Shown here piece by piece: positions 49,783-59,490 of a DNA stretch of 64,000 bases (its first letter is position 1; every line of letters begins with the position of its first letter). This stretch comes from Tetraselmis striata (Eukaryota > Chlorophyta > Chlorodendrophyceae > Chlorodendrales > Chlorodendraceae), in NCBI GenBank assembly GCA_006384855.1, contig VCJN01002955.1, positions 286,501 to 350,500 on the forward strand, given 5' to 3'. The notes under the pieces are model-generated. The model saw only the letters and a program-made list of their open reading frames with translations. It was not told the origin of the DNA and ran no database searches. The translations under genes were made by a program, and so were the position numbers.

Positions 49783-52700
49783 ATGGTCGAAGTCACCCTG
49801 TTAGTCACAAGCGTCATATCCGCTATCCTCGCCGGCATTGGCGCGGCGGACCTAAAGAAATCCGGGATCGACTTCGATCCCCTCGTCGCCTCCCTCACGT
49901 CCGCCGTCGCGTCCGACCCCGACCAGGTCATCGCCAGGGAGGCCAAGGAACGCAACAAGGAGACCAGGACCCTTCGCGACGCGGTCGTCGACTCCAGGGG
50001 GCGTGCGTTCGTCAAGGAGACGCTCGACGAAAACAAACGGTTCGCGGACGACGCGGACGACGCGGAGCGCCGCGACAAGGGTTTCGACGAGCTGATGGAG
50101 AGAGCGATGCGACAAAACGGACAGACCGGATGGGACGAGGACGAGGACGAGGACGAGGAGCAGGATCCGCAGGATCCGCAGGAAGCGAAGGAAACTCGAC
50201 GGATCCGACAGGAGAAGCGAAAAGCCCGCCTTGAGCTAAACGCCGGATCCGAAAAACGAAAGGACCGCATCCCGGACGACCAGATGGTCTTCCCGGACCC
50301 CATGGTCATCGACTACAACGAGCTCGCCGCCAGCGTGCCGCTCATCATCGACACCGACGAAATGGGGGCGAGCCTGGACCGCGCAGGAAAACTTACCATC
50401 CAAAACAAGACCGACGAAGGCTTCAAAGCGTACATATTCAACAACCGCGTCAGCAACAATAACGTTTACCATCTCCTGGACGCCATGGTCAAGGTGGACC
50501 GGGCCGACGCGCTCGCCAACGCCATCACGCTCTTCCAACAGGACCTATACGACGGACTGTCGCGACAGAAACAAGGAGGCGGTTCAAAAAAACCGAGAAG
50601 CGTGTTAAAAACCGGTGAATTATACGAAGAGCAGCGACAGGGACAGGGACAGAGACAGACGTTGACGCAGTTAATGACAATGGTTCAGCAACATGAACCC
50701 CCGGACACCCCCAACTATAACAACTACATCCAGTACCAAACAGAAAACAACTTGAATACAGACGAAGACTCCTTCGACATTACCAACACGTCCGGGGACG
50801 TGTTACGCGCCGTCACAAACCCGTACGCTCCGATGTGGCCTCCGGCGGATTTGGAGCTGGGTCCGTCCACCAAGAACGTTTTCGAATACGCTCTAAACGC
50901 CGAAGCCGGTTCTGGTAAAGAGACGTTCCTATACACCGTCTCCGGCCCCAACTTCGAAACGCAAACGCTGGAGCGCGCTCCGGCCGAGGCCGAGGCCGAG
51001 GCCGGTATACCCGAGGCCGAGGCCGAGGCCGGTATACCCGAGGTAACCAAGCGGTATATCGAGCGCGTTTTAGCGGGCGACCCGCCCGATACCATCTACT
51101 GCTTTTGGTTTACGGCGGATAAGGCGGGTAACGAATCCCAAGAGGGGGGAAAAGGTTTTTTCCCCAAAATGTTCTTGCGCAAAACCGCCACGGACCCAGA
51201 CCAAGCCCAAGAACCCGACGGTGACGCACCGAAGGAGGGTGTAGTAAAAAGGCTTGGAAAACAAATAAAGGGCAGGATCACAAAGTCTGCGAACGCGAAC
51301 GCGAACGCGAACGCGGACCCAGGCCAAGTCGACGGTTCCTCAAAGAGGCTAACAAATAAGATCACCAATACAGTCCAGGGTTTGAAGGACAAGGTTTCGC
51401 TCCGCTTGGAAAAAAACAAATACGATAAGGTCATACGCAGTGCGTTGGATCACATACAAAAACCCGATAACGTCAAATGGGATGAAACAACTGGCATACA
51501 ATCATCCCCGTTTTACGCGGAGAAGGTCATACAACAGGTTGAAACCGATAAACCAAAATCGACCGAAGAGTTCGTCGGTATTATTAAAGGCCTAGGCGGC
51601 TCTAGCGACAAAAAACTCATGGATGTAACGGAAACTGTCTTAAGCCTCGTGAATGAAATTCCGGAACAGACACCCGAAAAGATACTGGATTTGGTCACGG
51701 AATATTTTGGCCCATTGACACCAAACGAACAGGTCATACAGGATGTATTTAAAAATTCGGGAGGAGACACAAACCTACAAGAGTTCGCAGATTACGCGAC
51801 AAGTGTGATAAAGGAATTTGCAGAGGAACGACCAAATACGACTGGCGGGGTCATATATTATATGTTTACCAAAGTAGGCATCCCGGGCGACGAAAATGTA
51901 AAGAAGTTTTCGGAATATGTCGTACAACGCGTGAATGAGATTCCGGACAAGACGTCCGAAACAATCCGGAGTTTGGTCGAGAATTACTTCGCCCCGTTTA
52001 CAGTACACGCCGGCAAAACTTTCGATCTGTACACGTTCGGGTCCGCAAAAAATAACAACCTAAAAACGTACCGCGAGACGTGGACGGCTCTTATACGTGC
52101 AATGGATGCCGACGCAAAAGGGCTGTCGACGGCGGTCAGCGCGCGGGACTTGTACCCCTATTACTACAGGCACCAGCCGATCCACCCGATGTTTTTCCTG
52201 CCGCGACGCAAGAACGACGGGACCGAACTCGCGGAAACGGGGTCTCTCCCGGATAACCTTCAAAGGGAATGGTACCTGTTCGCCCCCAACGCGATCGATC
52301 CGTTCATGGAGGTTTCGGACACCGCCTTCAACGCTGTATTCAAGGACAGGAAGGCGTTCCTGCTCCGAAAACAAAAGGAGCGATCGGAGCGCGACACGGT
52401 ACCCCCGACCCGGGAGATAGGAACAGGAACGCAATCGCTCGCACCCAAACCGACGAAAGACCAATTGGATGGGACCAACCCCGACCGAGCAAATATGGTC
52501 CAGAGACTAGGCCAAGCAAGTCGAAAAAACCCATTGACAACAAATGCAGGTATAACAGTCAACACGCTTTCGGACATTCAAAAAAATCAACTAGAACGGA
52601 AGGGGGGCGCGGCGGAAGAAACCCCATTTCAAATCCCCGTCCCCGATGGGGACCCGGTGTTCCTGATAAGCCCGCCCGTGAGGCCGGCGACCTCGATCGC

Positions 52701-54861
52701 GGATATCCAGTCGCGGTACCCCAACATCCGGTTCGACGTCGTTCCGTTCACGGGCGAGATGGTGTACCTCGCGACATACGACGAGGGGCTGCATTCGCGC
52801 CTCGCCTTCCGGGATCTGGACAACGATGTCCACAGGGATTCGCAGAGACTCGGCGAGCTCACCGCGGCGACCGCGTGGGCGGCGATATCCGGTACGGAGG
52901 AGTTTCGGCAGGCCGTGGCGCGGGTCCCGGAGATCCTCGACAACCATTTCCAGGCGGTCCCGCCCGGGAAGTCTCTGTCGGCGATTATCCCGCCCGGGTA
53001 CAGCGGGGGTATCGTGGTCACCGACGAGGACGCGGGGAACCTGGAGTACGTCGTCGCGGGCGAAAACAGGTTCTACGAAGCCACGCGGAATCAAATGGAA
53101 GAAACGGAAGAGACGGGGTTCAAGGTGGGTCTCGTCGAAAGGCCGAAAAGACATACAATACCGACAGACAATACAGACAATACAGGAGACGAAGGAAAAC
53201 CGCAGAAACAGGAAGAGGAGGAGGAGGAGGAAGTACCGATCGACCAAATAACGGGACCCGATGCAACTGAAACCAACGTGTCTGTTGTAACAAACATTGT
53301 AAAGAACGCGTTCGCGGAGAATGAGAAGACTAAAAACATGAAGCTGAAAATAGTGGAAAACTTGACAAACGCCCCCCAAGCGGAATATTTTAGAGGTTTA
53401 GACCTACCGGCCGAAACACTTGCGAACTTAGAAAAAGCCCTTAACCTTTTAAGGGAACTCGTGAACGATCCGACCAGTCGAGACTTACTTGACCAGTTAG
53501 AATCTTCCATCAACTTTCGTGCATTTATACCTGACAGTGACGATCCTACCACCTCCAAACCACTCACGGAACCCGAGCAAGCAACAATCAGTACCGATAT
53601 GAACACATTCATAGACGATCTTGAAACCTCGAAGCCTACCATCATATCAATTGCGACAAAAACCATTGTAATCGTCTACAAACCGGAAGACAGCGGTGCA
53701 ACCGCTAAGCCAATAACGGACCAGGAAGATATACTGTCTAAACTGAAACAACACGCAATTGGGAAATATATGAAAGTCGAAAATCCAGACAAGGTAGACG
53801 ACACACCCGTTTTACAAGTTTATACGGAAATTTCAGAGCTCGTCAAAGCGATAGAATCAGAAATGAAAAACGGAGAACAGGTTTCTCCGGTCGCCTTCAA
53901 AAAAGGGTCGATAACGTTTCCAGTAAAATCAGATCTGTTTGATACTTACAACGCCATTAACGAAAAGTTGGAGCAACAACAAATAGTCCTCGTATTACTG
54001 GGCGACAATATCGAAGAGGCGTTCACGACCGAGTTCGAATCGCATGGCAAGGAGTTTGAATACAAGGAGGGAGTAAAAACTTTTCAAGAAACAATAAATG
54101 GCGAGCTTCAACCCGGAATAGATTACGCAGATAAACTTTTAACCAAAGCGGCGATATTCGACTTTATTGAATTAGAGATGTTGAAGAATAAAACTGACGA
54201 GTTTATTGACACATCTGTAAAACTCAGGTTGGATGATAGTATATCGACAGATGGTCCTTATATCGAAACGACACCAGACGTTATCTCGTTTGATAATATA
54301 CTATTCTTCACGATTCGACGTCCGAGCGGTCGGTACGCCGGAGGAGCCGCGAACGCGTCCCGGAAGGTTGTCGCGCCGACACCAACGCCCGCGCCGACAC
54401 CAACGCCCGCGCCGAGGCCGAGGCCGAAAACCGTCTCGCTGCGGTCCAGCGAATCCGCGGTGCTGTTCGCCGTACAGATCGCGCGGTGCGCGTACTATCT
54501 AAACGCGTACTGTTCGTTCCACGGACCCCCGCGTCCGCGCGACGGGGATTCGGGGCGGATGGGCACGGGCGTGGGCATGGGCACGGGCGTGGGCATGGGC
54601 ATGGGCATGCTGCCGCGGGACCTCGCGCGGATGGCCGCGTGGGACTTCGTGGGATCCGTCGCCGCCGTCTGGGTCGTGTGGGCGGCGGGGCTCCTCGCCG
54701 AGGACGCGGTAAGTCGCGCGCTCGTAAGCGTCGTCTCCTCGTGGGCCGCCGTAACGGGTTTCTGGATCTCGGCCGTCGTGCTCAAGGCGGATCCGAGCTA
54801 CCGCGTGGCGGCTTCCGCCACCGTCGTCCTCCTCGTACTCCCGCTATTCTTCAGCCAGTAG
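49783..54861 (+). CDS. Giant membrane-anchored virion-type protein, 1,692 aa
   Basis: The N-terminus is a hydrophobic anchor (VTLLVTSVISAILAGIGA). A long soluble, mostly charged region follows with coiled-coil-like stretches. Two related ~35-residue segments occur at about 620-655 and 706-740 (LVNEIPEQTPEKILDLVTEYFGPLT and RVNEIPDKTSETIRSLVENYF). Low-complexity islands include EAEAEAGIPEAEAEAGIP, NANANANA and PTPTPAPTPTPAPRPRP. The last ~80 residues hold three hydrophobic segments. Base composition changes inside the gene: 51.3-52.1 and 53.2-54.3 kb are clearly AT-richer than the flanks, as if modules were added. No family is recognised. It is probably a large virion or tegument-like structural protein. 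Confidence 0.7.
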   Translation: MVEVTLLVTSVISAILAGIGAADLKKSGIDFDPLVASLTSAVASDPDQVIAREAKERNKETRTLRDAVVDSRGRAFVKETLDENKRFADDADDAERRDKGFDELMERAMRQNGQTGWDEDEDEDEEQDPQDPQEAKETRRIRQEKRKARLELNAGSEKRKDRIPDDQMVFPDPMVIDYNELAASVPLIIDTDEMGASLDRAGKLTIQNKTDEGFKAYIFNNRVSNNNVYHLLDAMVKVDRADALANAITLFQQDLYDGLSRQKQGGGSKKPRSVLKTGELYEEQRQGQGQRQTLTQLMTMVQQHEPPDTPNYNNYIQYQTENNLNTDEDSFDITNTSGDVLRAVTNPYAPMWPPADLELGPSTKNVFEYALNAEAGSGKETFLYTVSGPNFETQTLERAPAEAEAEAGIPEAEAEAGIPEVTKRYIERVLAGDPPDTIYCFWFTADKAGNESQEGGKGFFPKMFLRKTATDPDQAQEPDGDAPKEGVVKRLGKQIKGRITKSANANANANADPGQVDGSSKRLTNKITNTVQGLKDKVSLRLEKNKYDKVIRSALDHIQKPDNVKWDETTGIQSSPFYAEKVIQQVETDKPKSTEEFVGIIKGLGGSSDKKLMDVTETVLSLVNEIPEQTPEKILDLVTEYFGPLTPNEQVIQDVFKNSGGDTNLQEFADYATSVIKEFAEERPNTTGGVIYYMFTKVGIPGDENVKKFSEYVVQRVNEIPDKTSETIRSLVENYFAPFTVHAGKTFDLYTFGSAKNNNLKTYRETWTALIRAMDADAKGLSTAVSARDLYPYYYRHQPIHPMFFLPRRKNDGTELAETGSLPDNLQREWYLFAPNAIDPFMEVSDTAFNAVFKDRKAFLLRKQKERSERDTVPPTREIGTGTQSLAPKPTKDQLDGTNPDRANMVQRLGQASRKNPLTTNAGITVNTLSDIQKNQLERKGGAAEETPFQIPVPDGDPVFLISPPVRPATSIADIQSRYPNIRFDVVPFTGEMVYLATYDEGLHSRLAFRDLDNDVHRDSQRLGELTAATAWAAISGTEEFRQAVARVPEILDNHFQAVPPGKSLSAIIPPGYSGGIVVTDEDAGNLEYVVAGENRFYEATRNQMEETEETGFKVGLVERPKRHTIPTDNTDNTGDEGKPQKQEEEEEEEVPIDQITGPDATETNVSVVTNIVKNAFAENEKTKNMKLKIVENLTNAPQAEYFRGLDLPAETLANLEKALNLLRELVNDPTSRDLLDQLESSINFRAFIPDSDDPTTSKPLTEPEQATISTDMNTFIDDLETSKPTIISIATKTIVIVYKPEDSGATAKPITDQEDILSKLKQHAIGKYMKVENPDKVDDTPVLQVYTEISELVKAIESEMKNGEQVSPVAFKKGSITFPVKSDLFDTYNAINEKLEQQQIVLVLLGDNIEEAFTTEFESHGKEFEYKEGVKTFQETINGELQPGIDYADKLLTKAAIFDFIELEMLKNKTDEFIDTSVKLRLDDSISTDGPYIETTPDVISFDNILFFTIRRPSGRYAGGAANASRKVVAPTPTPAPTPTPAPRPRPKTVSLRSSESAVLFAVQIARCAYYLNAYCSFHGPPRPRDGDSGRMGTGVGMGTGVGMGMGMLPRDLARMAAWDFVGSVAAVWVVWAAGLLAEDAVSRALVSVVSSWAAVTGFWISAVVLKADPSYRVAASATVVLLVLPLFFSQ

Positions 54862-54960
54862 CGACCCAACGACCAGAACCCGCCCCAACGCCAACGCCAA
54901 CGCCAACGCCAACGCCCGCAACGATCGGATGAATTATTTCGATCGATCAAGCAAACACAA

Positions 54961-55428
54961 ATGCTCCCTCCCCCGCAGGTATGTTCGTCGAGGGACGCCG
55001 GCGGGTACGCGGGGGCCCAGGTCTCGAACGTCCCGATACTGCGACAGGAAGGCGGGCTCCTGTCGCAGGTGTTCTTCTCAAGGAAAAACATCGACGTCGT
55101 TCAGAACAGTCTCAGGTACAGGGTCTACCGGGAATCCGGCGGCCAGTTCGTCGTCGGGCGCCAAAGCGATATCGAGCTTCTGTCGATCATGCGCGACATC
55201 TACGAGAGCTCGCAGCGCCACGTTCCCGACGCGCAGGTCGTCTACGCCGTGCAGAGACTCAACGAGCACGTCCTTCAGAAAGCGGTCCCCGCGGTACTCT
55301 CGGCGGTTCGGTTCCACGACTACTACCTTCGCGACATAAACCAGCCGAACCCCGTGCCGGAGGACCGTCCCGTCCTCATGTCCAGCAAAGGGTCGAAGGT
55401 GCTCCAGCCATTCAGTCGGCTCGGGTGA
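54961..55428 (+). CDS. DUF5761-like conserved virus protein
   Basis: 155 residues from ATG 54961. The core reads VFFSRKNIDVVQNSLRYRVYRESGGQFVVGRQSDIELLSIMRDIYESS, then NEHVLQKAVPAVLSAV and RPVLMSSKGSKVLQPFSRL. This is the pattern I recall for DUF5761, a family conserved across giant viruses of algae and amoebae and often treated as a minor virion component. Length and motif order are as expected. It lies 52 bp before the LamG-like gene on the same strand. Confidence 0.78.
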   Translation: MLPPPQVCSSRDAGGYAGAQVSNVPILRQEGGLLSQVFFSRKNIDVVQNSLRYRVYRESGGQFVVGRQSDIELLSIMRDIYESSQRHVPDAQVVYAVQRLNEHVLQKAVPAVLSAVRFHDYYLRDINQPNPVPEDRPVLMSSKGSKVLQPFSRLG

Positions 55429-55480
55429 ATCCCGGGCGGAGGTTACCTTTGAACTTTTGTGGCCCTTCAAATAAAAACAA

Positions 55481-56575
55481 ATGGCGTCGCCGCTGAACGA
55501 TTTAACTCTTAACATCCTCTCCTCGATCATCGTTTCCGTGATCATCGCAACGCACGCCAGGCGGGACCTCATTTTCCTCTCTTTCATCGTCTACGCGATG
55601 TACTTTACCATCAGCTTCTTCGTCCCCGGCGGCGGCCAGCTGAACGCCGCGATCGCGATCAGCGCCGTGCTGTACGCCGTGTTCGCGTGGACCACCGCCG
55701 ACATGGTCAAGACCACCCCCTCCTCGTTCGTATCGCAGTACGAGAAAGTTCCCATTTTCGAGGGATCGGTCGTCATGAATGCCCACACCCATAAAGTCTT
55801 CGACACGTACGACCCCCAGAACCCCAATTACCGGCGTCTCAGCGTTTCGCAGAACCGGATGGGAGGCGCGCAGTTCTCGTACAGTTTCTGGGTTAACTTC
55901 GGAGGCGCGATCGATAGCAGCATCGCCGGCAAAACCATCTTCATGCGCGGCGACAAGAGGAAGTACAGTCCGTACATCAAGGCAAAGGGCGCCTCGTCGT
56001 TCCAGAAGTATTTCCAGAACGTTGAAGGCAGCGACGTAACGATCGCGTGCCCCCGAGTGTATTTCAAATCGGAAAACACCCTGGGCATCCAGGTGAACAC
56101 CGACCGCGAACTGCTTTTCGAAGCAGAGGTGGGGAGCGCGTACTCCAACCACCACGCGCGGAAGAACATGCTAAGCCTGATACCCCGACACTGGGCTCTA
56201 ATCACCGTCATAGTCGAGGACAACGTCCCCATCAACGACTTCGAGAACGGTATCGCCATCAAAACCTACGTCAACGATACCCTTTACGGAACCTCCGTTT
56301 CCCAGGGCTCGTTGCGAATGAACAACGGCGCCCTGCACATTCTGGGCGGCGACCAGTGGCCCGCCGACTCCAGGATGTCCGACCTCATCTACTACAACTA
56401 CGCCCTATCGGATTCCGAGGTTCGCAGGATCTTCAACGCCGGGCCCGACACATCGGTGTCCGATTCCATGAACGCCCTCGGAGGGCGCAAGAGAAACGAT
56501 AAGCTTCAGGTCGGGGACTACAACAAGATGGACATCCACAACTACAACGCCCACCTACAGACCTTGAGTTTCTAA
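55481..56575 (+). CDS. Membrane-anchored concanavalin A-like (LamG-type) protein
   Basis: 364 residues. The N-terminal ~75 residues have three hydrophobic segments (LTLNILSSIIVSVIIAT, LIFLSFIVYAMYFTISFFV, AAIAISAVLYAVFAW). The remainder is a beta-sandwich of the LamG/concanavalin type: FSYSFWVNF near 125, HWALITVIVEDN near 225, GALHILGGDQWPADSRMSDLIYYNYALSDSEVRRIF near 285-320. The last phrase is the typical end of such domains. Similar proteins occur in many algal giant viruses. It probably displays a glycan- or protein-binding domain outside a membrane. Confidence 0.8.
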   Translation: MASPLNDLTLNILSSIIVSVIIATHARRDLIFLSFIVYAMYFTISFFVPGGGQLNAAIAISAVLYAVFAWTTADMVKTTPSSFVSQYEKVPIFEGSVVMNAHTHKVFDTYDPQNPNYRRLSVSQNRMGGAQFSYSFWVNFGGAIDSSIAGKTIFMRGDKRKYSPYIKAKGASSFQKYFQNVEGSDVTIACPRVYFKSENTLGIQVNTDRELLFEAEVGSAYSNHHARKNMLSLIPRHWALITVIVEDNVPINDFENGIAIKTYVNDTLYGTSVSQGSLRMNNGALHILGGDQWPADSRMSDLIYYNYALSDSEVRRIFNAGPDTSVSDSMNALGGRKRNDKLQVGDYNKMDIHNYNAHLQTLSF

Positions 56576-56586
56576 TCCACGCCGGC

Positions 56587-57066
56587 CTAAACCACGCGGT
56601 TGCGAGCGTTACACCGGTTCACCATATCCGTGAAAGGGAAACTCGCGTCGGGGTTTAGAACCGTCTCGCACCGGGAGTCCGCGGACTCCTGGTTATAGTT
56701 CGCAAGGTCCAAAGTCCCCGTCCCGGGCCGCATCTTCATCTCGGTCCCGTCCGGAAGCGTATACACCGGGGAACACACGTAGTTATCGCTACACGAGTTC
56801 CAGGACCTCGTCCAGTAGTCGGGACACTCCTTCGCCGACACGTCGGATATCGCCTTGTGGGCGTCCTCGATGTCGTTGTCGTTCTGCACCACGCGCAGGG
56901 TCGCGAGTCCCAGAACCACGAAAATTCCCAGCGCGGAACTCACCAGGAAAATGCGGATGTTCTGGTTGCCCGTCAGAACGACGAAAGTTATCTCCGCGAC
57001 GGCGATGGCGGCCAAAAGCACTCCCAACAGTATCGACACTACGCTGGAGTTCTCCTTAAGACCCAT
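56587..57066 (-). CDS. Two-TM virion-type membrane protein with CPDYW motif
   Basis: 159 residues from ATG 57064-57066. The start MGLKENSS could be myristoylated. Two membrane segments follow (VVSILLGVLLAAIAVAEITFVVL and IFLVSSALGIFVVLGLATLRVV). The Cys-containing domain after them reads ECPDYWTRSWNSCSDNYVC, with further cysteines later. CPDYW-type segments behind a membrane anchor are frequent in giant-virus virion proteins that are oxidised by a virus-coded thiol oxidase. Convergent with the LamG-like gene. Confidence 0.65.
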   Translation of the reverse strand: MGLKENSSVVSILLGVLLAAIAVAEITFVVLTGNQNIRIFLVSSALGIFVVLGLATLRVVQNDNDIEDAHKAISDVSAKECPDYWTRSWNSCSDNYVCSPVYTLPDGTEMKMRPGTGTLDLANYNQESADSRCETVLNPDASFPFTDMVNRCNARNRVV

Positions 57067-57103
57067 TTGTTTTTAGCGTGTGTAAAAAATCTTGCGTGAC
57101 CGC

Positions 57104-57478
57104 CTACGTGTGCACAAAAATCTTGGAGACGAGGTCCGCCCGGGTCCTGCCCCCGCCTTCGCACCGAGTATCGACGAAAACCCAGTTGTGGGAAATCCCG
57201 TGAAGATTGCCCGCCATCGTCGACACCAACATGTCAACGTCGTCGCACAGTTCCGGGTACTCGATCCAAATCGGTTTCAACGGACTCAAGCACGGGTACG
57301 GCCCGCCTTCAACGGTAAACAGCGCCGTGCGACTCGCCGAAACGTCGGCGGCGGCGGCGGCGTCATAGTACACAGGCGTCAGTGTCAGTTTGCGCACTGT
57401 GCACACGGAGGGGACAACGTGCGTCGAGAAGTAATCCCGCCAGATCTTGTGCATCACATCGTCTGGAAGCGATGACAT
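57104..57478 (-). CDS. Small protein with F-box-like N-terminus, 124 aa
   Basis: 124 residues from ATG 57476-57478. The N-terminus SSLPDDVMHKIWRDYFSTHVV follows the LPxDVxxxIW pattern shared by F-box-like segments in many giant-virus proteins. The rest has no known motif and contains a DAAAAADVSAS run. An adaptor role in host ubiquitin ligases is possible but the segment is short and not decisive. The gap of 6 bp to the next gene's stop suggests joint transcription. Confidence 0.5.
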   Translation of the reverse strand: MSSLPDDVMHKIWRDYFSTHVVPSVCTVRKLTLTPVYYDAAAAADVSASRTALFTVEGGPYPCLSPLKPIWIEYPELCDDVDMLVSTMAGNLHGISHNWVFVDTRCEGGGRTRADLVSKIFVHT

Positions 57479-57484
57479 GTTTCT

Positions 57485-58459
57485 CTATATACTCTCCACC
57501 TTCTTCTTTGCGTACAGAAACGCCGTCTCCCACGGAACCAGCGAGTTTCTCGTCGCAATATCACGGGTCTTCCTCTGGGCACACGACTTTGACGAGACCA
57601 AACTGTAACATCTCGGGAACTTGGCCTTGGCGCGGCGGGCCGCATACAAGAACCCGGAGTAACACGATATCTCCGCCAAATCGTAGTTGCCCAGACCGAG
57701 GATGTCGACGCAGTGCTTCAGAGACGCCGCGTGCGGGGACATCTCCTGAAGAATCAAGGACAGCATCACGGGCTCCGAAGACGTCATGGCCCGGACCTCC
57801 TCGTACGACCTCGCCATCTTCAGGGTCGCCTCCGCGACCTCGTAGATATTCATGTCCATCTTGCGTCGATCCTCGATGTAGTCCGACACGCCTATCTGCT
57901 CCACCGCGGTAACGGCTCGAGGCACGCTTCCGTTGACGCCCGCCACGATCCCCGACAGTTTCTCCATCGGCACGTCCGGGTACAACATGTGCAAATGTTG
58001 TACACATTTGGGTCGCGCGGGATAGTTCATCTTCAGAATCGAACACTTCTTGCGGAACGTCGGGTACTTGGAAAGGTTCTTCGCGGACGAGGTCGCAAGT
58101 ATCGAAACGTCCAACCCCGATACCGATGCTAACACCACCGTCCCCAACTGAAGGGTATCGTCCAGCCATATAACCTTCCTGCTCTTCTTATCGGAACCGG
58201 GAGGAGGCTCCACCATCGCGTCGACCCCCCCTGTATTACAAAACGTCCTCACGCGTTTCACCATCGCCTCGCGTTCGAATATGTCGCTCACGTCCGCCAC
58301 ATTGTACCCTCGCTCCGCCAGCAACTGTCTAGAGAAGGTGGATTTCCCGCACCCCGGACCGCCCACCACAAGAACACACCGTGTCTTCTTGTCGGAGTTC
58401 AAGGCCGCCACCAGGTTCTTGTATATCCCCGTGCAGCACAGGTACTCGGACGTCAACAT
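57485..58459 (-). CDS. RFC/clamp-loader-like AAA+ ATPase
   Basis: 324 residues from ATG 58457-58459; an ATG 13 codons upstream (58496-58498) is possible, and longer frames run into the repeat array. Walker A is VGGPGCGKST (about 25-34), Walker B IWLDD (about 85), then ILATSSAKNL as a sensor-1-like strand. GIVAGVNGSVPRAV (about 165-180) is a sensor-2-like segment, as in RFC subunits. The C-terminal third is helical without motif. It resembles RFC1-like ATPases of giant viruses that load the sliding clamp or assist DNA metabolism. It starts only about 57 bp from the terminal repeat array and reads away from it. Confidence 0.7.
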   Translation of the reverse strand: MLTSEYLCCTGIYKNLVAALNSDKKTRCVLVVGGPGCGKSTFSRQLLAERGYNVADVSDIFEREAMVKRVRTFCNTGGVDAMVEPPPGSDKKSRKVIWLDDTLQLGTVVLASVSGLDVSILATSSAKNLSKYPTFRKKCSILKMNYPARPKCVQHLHMLYPDVPMEKLSGIVAGVNGSVPRAVTAVEQIGVSDYIEDRRKMDMNIYEVAEATLKMARSYEEVRAMTSSEPVMLSLILQEMSPHAASLKHCVDILGLGNYDLAEISCYSGFLYAARRAKAKFPRCYSLVSSKSCAQRKTRDIATRNSLVPWETAFLYAKKKVESI

Positions 58460-58515
58460 TATTACTGTATAGTCCGATGCATGAATTGGGTTACGCATGT
58501 GCCACGCGCGCGCCG

Positions 58516-59490
58516 AACGTTTTTGTACCGAAATTATGCGTCGACCCTCGTCGTCCGAAGCCCGGGTCAGCGCCTCCCGAAGGCCGGGCCGTGAGCTGGC
58601 TTCACAGACCTCCCCCCCGGAGGGGCTGTAGCAGGCTTCACTGTCGTGGCCCGGCAGGGTGGGACAGTTTGCACTTTTTGGCGTTCCTGTGCCGTAAACG
58701 GATGTCCCTGTTTTGGAGGGCATTACAGGCGAGGCGGTACCATGAAAGGGTGGGTCGAGTGTGCACCGGTTGATTCATACGGTAACCCGGATTTATTTCG
58801 AAAATGACATATTGTGAAAAGTAACGTTTTCGTCGAAATTATGCGTCGACCCTCGTCGTCCGAACCCCAGGTCAGCGCCTCCCGAAGCCCGGGACGTGAG
58901 CTGGCTTCACAGACCCCCTCCCGGAGGGGCTGGAGCAGGCTTCACTGTCGTGGCCCGGCAAGGTGGGACAGTTTGCACTTTTTGGCGTTCCTGTGCCGTA
59001 AACGGATGTCCCTGTTTTGGAGGGCATTACAGGCGAGGCGGTACCATGAAAGGGTGGGTCGAGTGTGCACCGGTTGATTCATACGGTAACCCGGATTTAT
59101 TTCGAAAATGACATATTGTGAAAAGTAACGTTTTCGTCGAAATTATGCGTCGACCCTCGTCGTCCGAACCCCAGGTCAGCGCCTCCCGAAGCCCGGGACG
59201 TGAGCTGGCTTCACAGACCCCCTGCCGGAGGGGCTGGAGCAGGCTTCACTGTCGTGGCCCGGCAAGGTGGGACAGTTTGCACTTTTTGGCGTTCCTGTGC
59301 CGTAAACGGATGTCCCTGTTTTGGAGGGCATTACAGGCGAGGCGGTACCATGAAAGGGTGGGTCGAGTGTGCACCGGTTGATTCATACGGTAACCCGGAT
59401 TTATTTCGAAAATGACATATTGTGAAAAGTAACGTTTTCGTCGAAATTATGCGTCGACCCTCGTCGTCCGAACCCCAGGTCAGCGCCTCC
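58516..59490. repeat. 304-bp tandem repeat array, proximal block (3.2 units)
   Basis: Units start at 58516, 58823, 59127 and 59431 (spacing 307, 304, 304). The first is the most diverged, the fourth is cut at about 59490. Each unit carries AACGTTTTCGTCGAAATTATGCG near its start, a GTACC-type segment near its end, and small hairpins (for example CTCCCGGAGGGG). Open frames in the units have GTG or late starts and are identical in every copy; I do not count them as genes. Confidence 0.95.
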
